Assembly (NCBI GenBank): GCA_021848865.1
Contig: JAJZTO010000036.1
Location: 1 to 12,485 of the forward strand
Length of the DNA: 12,485 nt
Source of the DNA: Myxococcales bacterium
GTDB taxonomy: Bacteria; Myxococcota; Myxococcia; Myxococcales; Anaeromyxobacteraceae
Direction: 5' to 3'
This document shows, one piece after another, positions 6,728 through 12,485 of the stretch (the first letter of the stretch is position 1; each line of letters starts with the position of its first letter). The notes beneath the pieces were generated by a model. It was not told where the DNA came from and searched no databases. It saw only the letters and a list, made by a program, of their open reading frames with translations. The translations under genes and the position numbers were made by a program.

Positions 6728-7495
6728 TCACCGGCCGGCCGCGGGCGGCGGCTCGCCCCGCGCCGCGAGCAGCTCCAGCCCGGCCCGCGCCGCCGCCTGC
6801 TCGGCGTCCTTCTTGGACCGGCCGGCGCCGCGGACCACCAGGTCGCCGCGCAGCTCCAGCTCCACCTCGAAGATCTTCTCGTGCTCCGGGCCGTGCTCCG
6901 CCACCACCCGGTAGCGCGGCAGCGCCCGCAGGCGGCTCTGGGCCAGCTCCTGCAGTTGCGTCTTGAAGTCGCGAACCAGGCTCCCCGCCGCCGCCCGCGC
7001 CAGGTCCTCGGCCAGCTGCTGGTCGAGCAGCGCCAGCACCGGCGCCATCCCGCCGCCCAGGTAGACCACGCCCACCACCGCCTCCAGGGTGTTGGCCAGC
7101 AGCGAGGGCTTGCCCCGCCCCCCGGTCAGCTCCTCGCCCCGCCCCAGGCGCAGGAGCGGTCCCAGGTCGAGCCGCCGGGCCAGCCGCGCCAGGGCCGGCT
7201 CGTCCACCAGCGACGCCCGGAGCTTGGAGAGCACCCCCTCCTGGGCCTCCGGGAAGCGCTCCAGCAGCCGGTGCGCGACCGCCAGGTCCAGGACCGCGTC
7301 CCCGAGGAACTCCAGCCGCTCGTTGTCGGGCGCCGGCCCCGGGATCTCGTTGGCGAAGCTCTTGTGGGTGAGCGCCAGCAGCGCCAGGGCCGGGTCCGGG
7401 AAGGCGAAGCCCACCCGCTCGGCGAGCGCCTCCACCAGCCGCCGCTCGTCGGGCGCGAGGTCGGGGGCCGGCGGCGGGATCCCGGGGACGTCCAT
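6728..7495 (-). CDS. rnc: Ribonuclease III
   Basis: This 255-residue protein processes double-stranded RNA, including the rRNA precursor. The N-terminal RNase III domain has the signature NERLEFLGDAV (58-68), giving E59, E62 and D66, matching E38, E41 and D45 of the E. coli enzyme, and E86 for its E65. The second metal-binding stretch is LLANTLEA (132-139): E138 matches E117, but Asn135 stands where E. coli has Asp114. The double-stranded RNA-binding domain spans about 175-245, with the conserved DFKTQLQE start and GRSKKDAEQAAA near the end. The ATG at 7495 lies six bases after the meaB stop with no evident ribosome site, suggesting coupling. Family assignment is certain; the Asn is treated under findings. 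Confidence 0.97.
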   Translation of the reverse strand: MDVPGIPPPAPDLAPDERRLVEALAERVGFAFPDPALALLALTHKSFANEIPGPAPDNERLEFLGDAVLDLAVAHRLLERFPEAQEGVLSKLRASLVDEPALARLARRLDLGPLLRLGRGEELTGGRGKPSLLANTLEAVVGVVYLGGGMAPVLALLDQQLAEDLARAAAGSLVRDFKTQLQELAQSRLRALPRYRVVAEHGPEHEKIFEVELELRGDLVVRGAGRSKKDAEQAAARAGLELLAARGEPPPAAGR

Positions 7496-7501
7496 GGCCG
7501 C

Positions 7502-8533
7502 TCAGCCGCGCAGGCGCGCGGCCAGCTCCTCCGCCAGCGCGTAGGGATCGGCCTGGCGCGCGGCGATGCGCGCAGCGATCTCGTCGAGGTTGCCCTGCTC
7601 GCCGGCCAGCCGCGCCAGGGCCCCGGCCAGCAGCCGGTCCCGCAGCAGCGAGACGAAGGCGGCCCGGGCCCGGCCCGCCTCCCGCTCGGCGCGCATCCCG
7701 GTGGTCTCGAGGTGGGCGCGGTGGGCCTCGACGGCCCCGGCCAGGTCGGCCACCCCCTCGTCCCGGGTGGCCACCGTCTTGACGATGGGCGGCTCCCAGA
7801 AGCGCGCGTCCTCCGGCGACCAGGGCTCGCCGGCCTGGAAGCGGTGCAGCTCGTCGTGATCGGCCGGCGGCCGCGTGGCGGTGGAGCGGCGCAGCTCCAG
7901 CATCATCGCCAGGTCCCGGACGGTGCGGTCCGCCCCCTCGCGGTCGGCCTTGTTCACCGCGAAGACGTCGGCGATCTCCAGCACCCCGGCCTTGATGGCC
8001 TGGACGTCGTCCCCCAGCCCCGGCACCGAGACCACCACCACGGTGTGGGCCAGCGAGGCGACCTCGATCTCGTCCTGGCCCACGCCCACGGTCTCCACCA
8101 GGATCACGTCCTTGCCCATGGCGTCCATCACCGTGACCACGTCGGCGGTGGCGCGGGAGAGGCCGCCGAGGTTGCCGCGGGTGGCCATGGAGCGGATGAA
8201 GACGCCCTCGTCCAGGGCGTGGTCCTGCATGCGGATGCGGTCCCCGAGGATGGCGCCGCCGGAGAAGGGGCTGGTCGGGTCCACCGCCACCACCCCGACC
8301 GTCTTGCCCTGGCGCCGGTAGCCGGCGATGAGCCGGTCGGTGAGCGACGACTTGCCCGCCCCCGGGGCGCCGGTGAGGCCGATGACGTAGGCCCGCCCGG
8401 TGCGGGGGAAGAGGGCGCGCAGGGTCTCGCGGGCCGAGGGGGCCTGGTCGTCCAGGTCGCGCATGAGCCGCGCCGCGGCCCGCAGGTCGCCCGCGGCGAC
8501 GCGGCCCGCCGTGGTGCCGTCGTGGGGAGCCAT
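7502..8533 (-). CDS. meaB: Methylmalonyl-CoA mutase-associated GTPase MeaB (ArgK family)
   Basis: This 343-residue protein belongs to the MeaB/ArgK branch of G3E GTPases. Walker A is GAPGAGKSS (55-63). The family-specific VAVDPTSPFSGGAILGDRIR lies at 82-101, ETVGVGQDE at 147-155 is the Walker B/switch region, and NKAD (194-197) gives guanine specificity. The helical C-terminus (about 270-343) fits the dimerisation region. MeaB gates delivery of adenosylcobalamin to methylmalonyl-CoA mutase and protects it from inactivation. The window also encodes the B12-binding mutase subunit some 3 kb upstream on the same strand, supporting this role. The ATG overlaps the preceding gene's stop by one base (TGATG). 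Confidence 0.95.
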   Translation of the reverse strand: MAPHDGTTAGRVAAGDLRAAARLMRDLDDQAPSARETLRALFPRTGRAYVIGLTGAPGAGKSSLTDRLIAGYRRQGKTVGVVAVDPTSPFSGGAILGDRIRMQDHALDEGVFIRSMATRGNLGGLSRATADVVTVMDAMGKDVILVETVGVGQDEIEVASLAHTVVVVSVPGLGDDVQAIKAGVLEIADVFAVNKADREGADRTVRDLAMMLELRRSTATRPPADHDELHRFQAGEPWSPEDARFWEPPIVKTVATRDEGVADLAGAVEAHRAHLETTGMRAEREAGRARAAFVSLLRDRLLAGALARLAGEQGNLDEIAARIAARQADPYALAEELAARLRG

Positions 8534-9864
8534 CAGTACGCCGCCGCCTCCGGGACGAAGTTGGCCGCCAGCACCGCCGTCGCCATGCGGCGCGGCGCGC
8601 CCAGCGGCTGCCGCTGGGCGTCGAGCTGTCGGTAGAGCACCTGGTCTCCCTGGACCTGGTCGACGATCAGCAGGAGCTGCCAGCCGGTCCCGGCCCGGGT
8701 GAAGACCGCCTCGAAGTCGGCGCGCTTCAGGACCCGGGCCGCGCCGTAGGGACGGCCGTCGATGTCTGTGCCGACGTAGCGCACCTCGTCCGGACCGCGG
8801 CTCTCCACCACCACCTTCATGGCCCAGACCTCGCCGGCGTGGGGCAGCAGGTGCTGCGGGACCGGATCGCCGCCGGCCGGGGCCAGCGGCGCCCCCGGCA
8901 CCGGCGACGCCTCCTCCGGCGCGGCGCCGAGCGCGGCCGCCACCACCTGCGCCGTCCCGGGGAAGTGGGCCAGGTCGAACTTGTCGGACCAGACCTCGCC
9001 CGCGGGGCCGATGAGCCGTCCCTTGAAGAGCGTCCCCACCTCCCGGACCGCGGCGAAGCGGTAGTGGGTCCCGCCGAACTGGTACTCCTGGACCACCTCC
9101 ACCGGGGCGCCCGGCGAGAGCACGCAGGCCTCGCCGAAGGCCCGGGCCACCTGCCCGACGGTGAGGGCGTTGCGCGGGGGCGGGGTGGCCTCCAGCGGGC
9201 CGGCGCCCGCGGCGGCGGGCCGGGCGGCCGGGGTCGCGCCGGGCCGCGCCGCCTCCTCCAGCTCCGGCACCATCCGCGCCAGGTGGAACTCGAGGTCCGA
9301 GGCGCTGCCGTGGTCCTCGATCCGCAGCGGCGGGAAGCCCGGCGGGATCTCGAAGGGCCGGCCGCCCACCGGCGCCACCCGCGCGACCCGGATCCCCTCC
9401 TCCCCGCCCAGCAGCTCGAAGGCGTGGGTCGGGGTCTTCACCACCGCCCGCGCCGCCAGCCGCTCCGGGTCGGCGGTGACGTCGAGGCGCAGGGCCCGCA
9501 GCCGGGCCGCCTGCGCCGTGAGCAGCGCCACCCGGGCGGCCAGCGCCTCGCCCACCCGCTGCTCCAGGGCGCTGCTGCGCTCGCAGTCGTAGAAGGGCAC
9601 CGGGGGCAGCGCCGAGAGCGGCGGCTCGAGGAAGCGCAGCCGGTCGTGCCCCTCGACGGCGAAGCGGGCCCGCAGCAGCGGCTGGCCGGTGGCCGGGTGG
9701 GCCACGCGCATGCTGAAGAGCAGCTCCCCCTCCAGCGTCTCGCGGTCGGCGGCGAGCCGGACCGGGAGCGCCAGCGAGGCCAGCCGCCGCCCGGCGATCT
9801 GGTTCAGCCGCTCCCGGGGGATCTTGGTGATGACGGTGTGCTCGCCCTCGGCCACTCGCGCCAC
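8533..9864 (-). CDS. Uncharacterised 443-residue soluble protein
   Basis: I do not recognise a family. There is no signal peptide or membrane segment, so it is probably cytosolic. Two Ala/Pro/Gly-rich linkers (about 206-232 and 310-336) divide it into three parts: 1-205, 233-309 and 337-443. The first has an early helical head, the segment LPPVPFYDCERSSALEQRV (86-104) and a long Ala/Leu/Arg helix (100-127). The second and third are rich in beta-prone stretches, for example VVQEYQFGGTHYRF and EVWAMKVVVESRG, then VGTDIDGRPYGAARVLKR. The GTG start at 9864 is the longest option; a second GTG three codons in is equally possible, and neither has a good ribosome site. The end overlaps the meaB start by one base, so it is coupled to meaB. 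The coding character matches its neighbours. Confidence 0.75.
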   Translation of the reverse strand: MARVAEGEHTVITKIPRERLNQIAGRRLASLALPVRLAADRETLEGELLFSMRVAHPATGQPLLRARFAVEGHDRLRFLEPPLSALPPVPFYDCERSSALEQRVGEALAARVALLTAQAARLRALRLDVTADPERLAARAVVKTPTHAFELLGGEEGIRVARVAPVGGRPFEIPPGFPPLRIEDHGSASDLEFHLARMVPELEEAARPGATPAARPAAAGAGPLEATPPPRNALTVGQVARAFGEACVLSPGAPVEVVQEYQFGGTHYRFAAVREVGTLFKGRLIGPAGEVWSDKFDLAHFPGTAQVVAAALGAAPEEASPVPGAPLAPAGGDPVPQHLLPHAGEVWAMKVVVESRGPDEVRYVGTDIDGRPYGAARVLKRADFEAVFTRAGTGWQLLLIVDQVQGDQVLYRQLDAQRQPLGAPRRMATAVLAANFVPEAAAY

Positions 9865-9872
9865 TCTATCGC

Positions 9873-9891
9873 AAAGCCGGCTCGCGCCGGG
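9873..9891 (-). terminator. Small hairpin with GCGA loop, possible weak terminator
   Basis: In the 60-base gap between the crotonase stop and the 443-residue gene, the minus strand can form a five-base-pair CCGGC/GCCGG stem closed by a GCGA tetraloop (GNRA type) and followed by CTTT. The stem is short and the T run has only three bases, so intrinsic termination would be weak. It could equally be chance in GC-rich DNA. I saw no convincing promoter in this gap. Confidence 0.2.
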
Positions 9892-9924
9892 CCATGACCG
9901 TCGGTGACGACACGCCGCTCCCGG

Positions 9925-10698
9925 TCAGTCCCCGGTGAAGACCGGCTTGCGCTTCTCGGCGAAGGCCCGCAGGGCCTCGACCCGGTCCCTGGTCCCCAGG
10001 CAGTCCTGGTACATCCGGTTCTCGAGGTCCAGGGCCTCGTCGAGGGGCAGGGAGAAGCCCTCGTCGATGGCCCGCTTGGCCTGGCGCAGGGACACCGGCG
10101 CGTTCCGGGCCACCAGCCCGGCCCAGGCCAGCGCCTCCTCCCGCAGCCGCCCCGGCGGCACCGCCGCCGACACCAGCCCCAGCGCCGCCGCCTCCTCCGC
10201 CTTCACCCGCCGGGCGGTGAGGATCAGGTCCTTGGCGCGCGCCACGCCGATGGCTCGCGCCAGCCGCTGGGTGCCGCCGCCGCCCGGGATGATGCCCAGC
10301 CCCACCTCGGGCAGCCCCAGCTCGGCCCCGGCCGCGGCGACGCGCAGGTCGCAGGCAAGCGCCAGCTCGCAGCCCCCGCCCAGCGCCGCGCCGTTCACCG
10401 CCGCCAGGAACACCTTGGGCGAGGACTCGATGGCGCGCAGGGCCGCCCGGAGGTCGCGGTGGAACCCGTGCACCTGCGCGGTGCTCATCCCGGCCCGCTC
10501 CTTCAGGTCGGCGCCGGCGCAGAAGGCCTTGTCCCCCTGCCCGGTGATCACCACGCAGCGCAGCGCCTTGCGGCCGGCGGCGCGGGCCAGCTCGGCGTTC
10601 AGGCCGGCCAGCATCGCCAGGCTGATGGAGTTCCGGCGCGCCTCCCCGGCGATGGTCCAGACCTCGATCTCCCCGCGATCCTCGACGATCCACTCCAT
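9925..10698 (-). CDS. Enoyl-CoA hydratase/isomerase (possible methylglutaconyl-CoA hydratase)
   Basis: This 257-residue protein has the standard crotonase length. Oxyanion-hole segments are FCAGADLKER (59-68) and NGAALGGGCELALACD (102-117). The two acid/base glutamates of hydratases are present: E111 in GGGCEL and E131 in LPEVGLGIIPGGGG. The neighbour is HMG-CoA lyase, so the likely job is hydration of 3-methylglutaconyl-CoA to HMG-CoA in leucine degradation (LiuC/AUH-like); this is inference from context, and a general short-chain enoyl-CoA hydratase is the alternative. In myxobacteria a LiuC-type enzyme has also been linked to running this route backwards towards isovaleryl-CoA. Start ATG at 10698 has a strong GGAGG site. 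Confidence 0.92.
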   Translation of the reverse strand: MEWIVEDRGEIEVWTIAGEARRNSISLAMLAGLNAELARAAGRKALRCVVITGQGDKAFCAGADLKERAGMSTAQVHGFHRDLRAALRAIESSPKVFLAAVNGAALGGGCELALACDLRVAAAGAELGLPEVGLGIIPGGGGTQRLARAIGVARAKDLILTARRVKAEEAAALGLVSAAVPPGRLREEALAWAGLVARNAPVSLRQAKRAIDEGFSLPLDEALDLENRMYQDCLGTRDRVEALRAFAEKRKPVFTGD

Positions 10699-10705
10699 GC
10701 GATGG

Positions 10706-10712
10706 CCTCCGT
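10706..10712 (-). promoter_or_regulatory. Strong Shine-Dalgarno site of the crotonase gene
   Basis: ACGGAGG lies on the minus strand seven bases before the ATG at 10698. Its first base is the last base of the HMG-CoA lyase stop (TGACGGAGG). It is among the best ribosome sites in the window, so the crotonase can be initiated independently of the upstream gene. Confidence 0.8.
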
Positions 10713-11653
10713 CAGCACTTCCGGCCGTCGAGGGCCCGGCCCGCCAGCTCGGCGCGCAGGGCCTTGGACGGGAGCGTCCGGCCCACCAGCGCCTCGGCCA
10801 GCTCGCCCGCCGCCACCAGCCGGCTCCAGTCGATGCCGGTCTCGTGCCCCATGCCGTGCAGCATGTAGACCAGGTCCTCGGTGGCCAGGTTCCCCGAGGC
10901 CCCCGGCGCGTAGGGACAGCCGCCCAGCCCGCCGATGGAGGAGTCGAAGGTGGTGATCCCGCCCTCCAGCCCGGCCAGGACGTTGGCGAGCGCGGTGCCC
11001 CGGGTGTCGTGCATGTGGAGGGCGAGCTGGTCGGGCCGGGCCTTGCCCAGGAGCAACTCCAGCAGCCGCCGCACCTGGTTGGGCGTGCCCACGCCGATGG
11101 TGTCGCCCAGCGACACCTGCTCGCAGCCCAGCGCCAGCAGCGCCTCGGCCACCGCCACCACCCGGGCCGGGTCCACCGGCCCCTCGTAGGGGCAGCCGAA
11201 GGCGGTGGAGACGTAGCCGCGGACGCGCAGCCCCCGCTCCCGCGCCGGCCCGACCACGGCCTCGAAGGCGGCCAGGGTCTCGGCCACGCCCTTGTTCACG
11301 TTCTTCCGGTTGTGGCTCTCCGAGGCGGAGAGGAAGACGGCGGCGTCCACGCGGGGGCCGCCCGCCCCCCGCCGCTCCAGCGCCTGGAGCAGGCGCGCCA
11401 GCCCCTTGTCGTTCGGCACCAGCACCGCGTAGGCCACCCCGGCGCCCCCGGGGAGCGCCGCCACCACCTCGCCGGCGTCGGCGAGCTGCGGGATCCACCT
11501 CGGCGACACGAAGCTGGTGGCCTCGACGCGGGAGAGGCCGGCGCCGGCGAGCGCCGCGAGCAACTCGAGCTTCCCGGCGGTCGGGACCTGGCGCGCCTCG
11601 TTCTGGAGCCCGTCGCGGGGCCCCACCTCGTACACGGTGATGCGGCTCGCCAC
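10712..11653 (-). CDS. mvaB: Hydroxymethylglutaryl-CoA lyase
   Basis: This 313-residue protein cleaves HMG-CoA to acetyl-CoA and acetoacetate, the last step of leucine degradation (called LiuE in leucine operons). The TIM-barrel active site is complete: EVGPRDGLQNE (9-19) with R13 and D14, the metal ligands H213 and H215 in LHMHDTRG, and the HMG-CoA lyase signature at 239-265, including GGCPYAPGASGN with catalytic C246. The signature distinguishes it from isopropylmalate and homocitrate synthases. The GTG start at 11653 is supported by GGAAGGGG upstream and by the normal distance to the first motif. It lies 25 bases after the B12-subunit stop and 13 bases before the crotonase, so the three probably form one transcript. 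Confidence 0.96.
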   Translation of the reverse strand: MASRITVYEVGPRDGLQNEARQVPTAGKLELLAALAGAGLSRVEATSFVSPRWIPQLADAGEVVAALPGGAGVAYAVLVPNDKGLARLLQALERRGAGGPRVDAAVFLSASESHNRKNVNKGVAETLAAFEAVVGPARERGLRVRGYVSTAFGCPYEGPVDPARVVAVAEALLALGCEQVSLGDTIGVGTPNQVRRLLELLLGKARPDQLALHMHDTRGTALANVLAGLEGGITTFDSSIGGLGGCPYAPGASGNLATEDLVYMLHGMGHETGIDWSRLVAAGELAEALVGRTLPSKALRAELAGRALDGRKC

Positions 11654-11659
11654 CCCGGA

Positions 11660-11667
11660 CCCCTTCC
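11660..11667 (-). promoter_or_regulatory. Shine-Dalgarno site supporting the GTG start of HMG-CoA lyase
   Basis: The minus strand reads GGAAGGGG six bases before GTG 11653-11651. It supports the non-ATG start, since no in-frame ATG lies close by. Confidence 0.6.
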
Positions 11668-11678
11668 GCGAGCCCCGG

Positions 11679-12095
11679 CTACGCCGCCTGGCGCGGGTGC
11701 ACGTGCCCCCGGATCCAGTCGATGATGGCCTGGGTGGTGGAGCCGGGCAGGAAGACCTCGGCGGTGCCCAGCTCCTTGAGGCGGGGCACGTCGTCCTGCG
11801 GGATGATGCCGCCGCCGAAGACGGTGACGTCGGTCGCGCCCTTCGCCTTGAGCAGGTCGATGACGGCGGGGAAGAGCGTCATGTGGGCGCCGGACATGAT
11901 GGAGAGGCCGACGGCGTCGACGTCCTCCTGCAGGGCCGCGGCGACGATCATCTCCGGCGTCTGGTGCAGGCCGGTGTAGATGACCTCGAAGCCGCCGTCC
12001 CGCAGGGCCCGGGCGATGATCTTGGCGCCGCGATCGTGGCCGTCGAGGCCGGGCTTGGCGACGAGGATGCGGAGGGTGCGCTCTTTCTGGCTCAT
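11679..12095 (-). CDS. Methylmalonyl-CoA mutase, B12-binding (small) subunit
   Basis: This 138-residue protein is a stand-alone cobalamin-binding domain. The DxHxxG motif is D18-G-H20-D-R-G23, where H20 replaces the lower axial ligand of the cofactor. It is followed by the characteristic SIMSGAHMTLFP (65-76) and FGGGIIPQDD (93-102) motifs. This matches the C-terminal domain of methylmalonyl-CoA mutase, which in archaea and many deltaproteobacteria-related lineages is a separate subunit that pairs with a catalytic TIM-barrel chain to convert (R)-methylmalonyl-CoA to succinyl-CoA. Related mutases such as ethylmalonyl- or isobutyryl-CoA mutase are possible. The ATG at 12095 is preferred over an upstream in-frame start at 12218, because GGAGAAG precedes it and it overlaps the previous stop as ATGA. 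The catalytic subunit is not in the window. Confidence 0.93.
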   Translation of the reverse strand: MSQKERTLRILVAKPGLDGHDRGAKIIARALRDGGFEVIYTGLHQTPEMIVAAALQEDVDAVGLSIMSGAHMTLFPAVIDLLKAKGATDVTVFGGGIIPQDDVPRLKELGTAEVFLPGSTTQAIIDWIRGHVHPRQAA

Positions 12096-12485
12096 GTCGG
12101 CTTCTCCAGTACCGCGACGAGGTCCAGGCTGTCGTCCGAGAAGGGGGCCGGCCCGCCCGCACCGGTCGAGGCCAGGTCCCGCAGCCGCAGCCCGGCCCGG
12201 GCCGCCAGCGCCGCCCACTCGGTCCCGTTGTAGTACCGCAACCGGACCGTCCCCGCCAGCACCCGGCCGCCGCGATCGAGGCTGCGGGACAGGGTTTCCA
12301 CGCCGGTGGAGGGGTCGAAGCGGGACCGCTCCGCCACCCGGCCGCCGCCCGGGAGCGCGCCCTCGAAGCGGGTCTCCGGCTCCCGGGCGAGGCGCGCCGG
12401 GTTGGCGTGCTGCACCAGCAGCCGGCCGCCGGGCCGGAGCACCCGCGCCGCCTCCGCCAGCGCCGCCGCGTTCCCCGCCTCGTCG
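12092..12485 (-). CDS. Class I SAM-dependent methyltransferase, C-terminal part (partial)
   Basis: The frame runs off the right edge; 130 residues remain. They begin with a helix (NAAALAEAARVLRPGGRLLV) whose LRPGGRLLV is the typical post-motif loop and strand of Rossmann-fold methyltransferases. Later come RLRYYNGTEWAALAARAG and LRLRDL, as in the last helix and strands of small-molecule methyltransferases, then DDSLDLVAVLEKP at the end. The SAM-binding glycine motif would be upstream, outside the window. The substrate is unknown. The stop overlaps the B12-subunit ATG (ATGA), so the two genes are co-transcribed, but a direct link to acyl-CoA metabolism is not evident. Confidence 0.8.
   Translation of the reverse strand, partial: DEAGNAAALAEAARVLRPGGRLLVQHANPARLAREPETRFEGALPGGGRVAERSRFDPSTGVETLSRSLDRGGRVLAGTVRLRYYNGTEWAALAARAGLRLRDLASTGAGGPAPFSDDSLDLVAVLEKPT
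12101..12107 (-). promoter_or_regulatory. Shine-Dalgarno site fixing the start of the B12 subunit
   Basis: GGAGAAG lies on the minus strand about five bases before ATG 12095-12093, inside the methyltransferase coding region. It supports this short start over the 41-residue longer reading, whose extra head is low-complexity Gly/Arg/Pro typical of a shadow frame. Confidence 0.7.

Noticed and set aside
6698..6735. GC-rich inverted repeats after the rnc stop as an intrinsic terminator
   Set aside because: Short GGCC-type stems form easily in this sequence and no T run follows, so there is no real terminator signature.
12096..12218. 41-residue N-terminal extension of the B12-binding subunit
   Set aside because: The extension is Gly/Arg/Pro low complexity lying inside the methyltransferase gene, whereas ATG 12095 has a good Shine-Dalgarno site and the usual family start.

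Overview
The window looks like chromosomal core sequence from a very GC-rich Myxococcota bacterium, most like Anaeromyxobacter. This rests on strongly G/C-ending codons in every gene, the family content (era, der, yfgM/bamB-like genes, split methylmalonyl-CoA mutase, leucine-catabolism enzymes) and long open shadow frames on the antisense strand. GC was judged by eye and the genus is an inference. I see no mobile element, tRNA, rRNA, CRISPR array or phage gene.

Layout. Positions 1-687 are on the + strand: the 3' end of an unidentified gene, then a small exported protein with a bacterial Ig-like fold. Everything from 684 to the right edge is on the - strand and is transcribed right to left. 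In transcription order: a methyltransferase fragment (cut by the edge), the B12-binding subunit of methylmalonyl-CoA mutase, HMG-CoA lyase, an enoyl-CoA hydratase-family enzyme, a 443-residue protein of unknown function, the mutase-associated GTPase MeaB, RNase III, an exported cyclophilin, a cytosolic cyclophilin, Era, Der, a YfgM-like TPR membrane protein, a BamB-like beta-propeller and a MutT-like Nudix hydrolase. Gaps are at most about 70 bases, and many neighbours overlap by 1-4 bases (ATGA, GTGA, TGATG), so translational coupling is likely. The two convergent genes at the left share a CTAG in which each strand reads its own TAG stop.

Functional blocks. (1) Acyl-CoA catabolism: HMG-CoA lyase and the crotonase fit the end of leucine degradation. 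The B12 subunit and MeaB fit methylmalonyl-CoA to succinyl-CoA conversion, as needed for valine, isoleucine and propionate breakdown. The catalytic mutase subunit is not in the window. (2) RNA and ribosome maturation: rnc, era and der, with two cyclophilins between rnc and era. (3) Envelope biogenesis: a yfgM-bamB pair directly after der, the same three neighbours as in E. coli but in a different order, with a plausible sigma70-type promoter in the der-yfgM gap.

Nothing in the window is an obvious new defence or mobile system. The items most worth a second look are the uncharacterised 443-residue protein between the catabolic genes and meaB, the cysteine cluster inserted in the exported cyclophilin, the BamB-like protein without a lipobox, and an Asn at a metal-binding position of RNase III.
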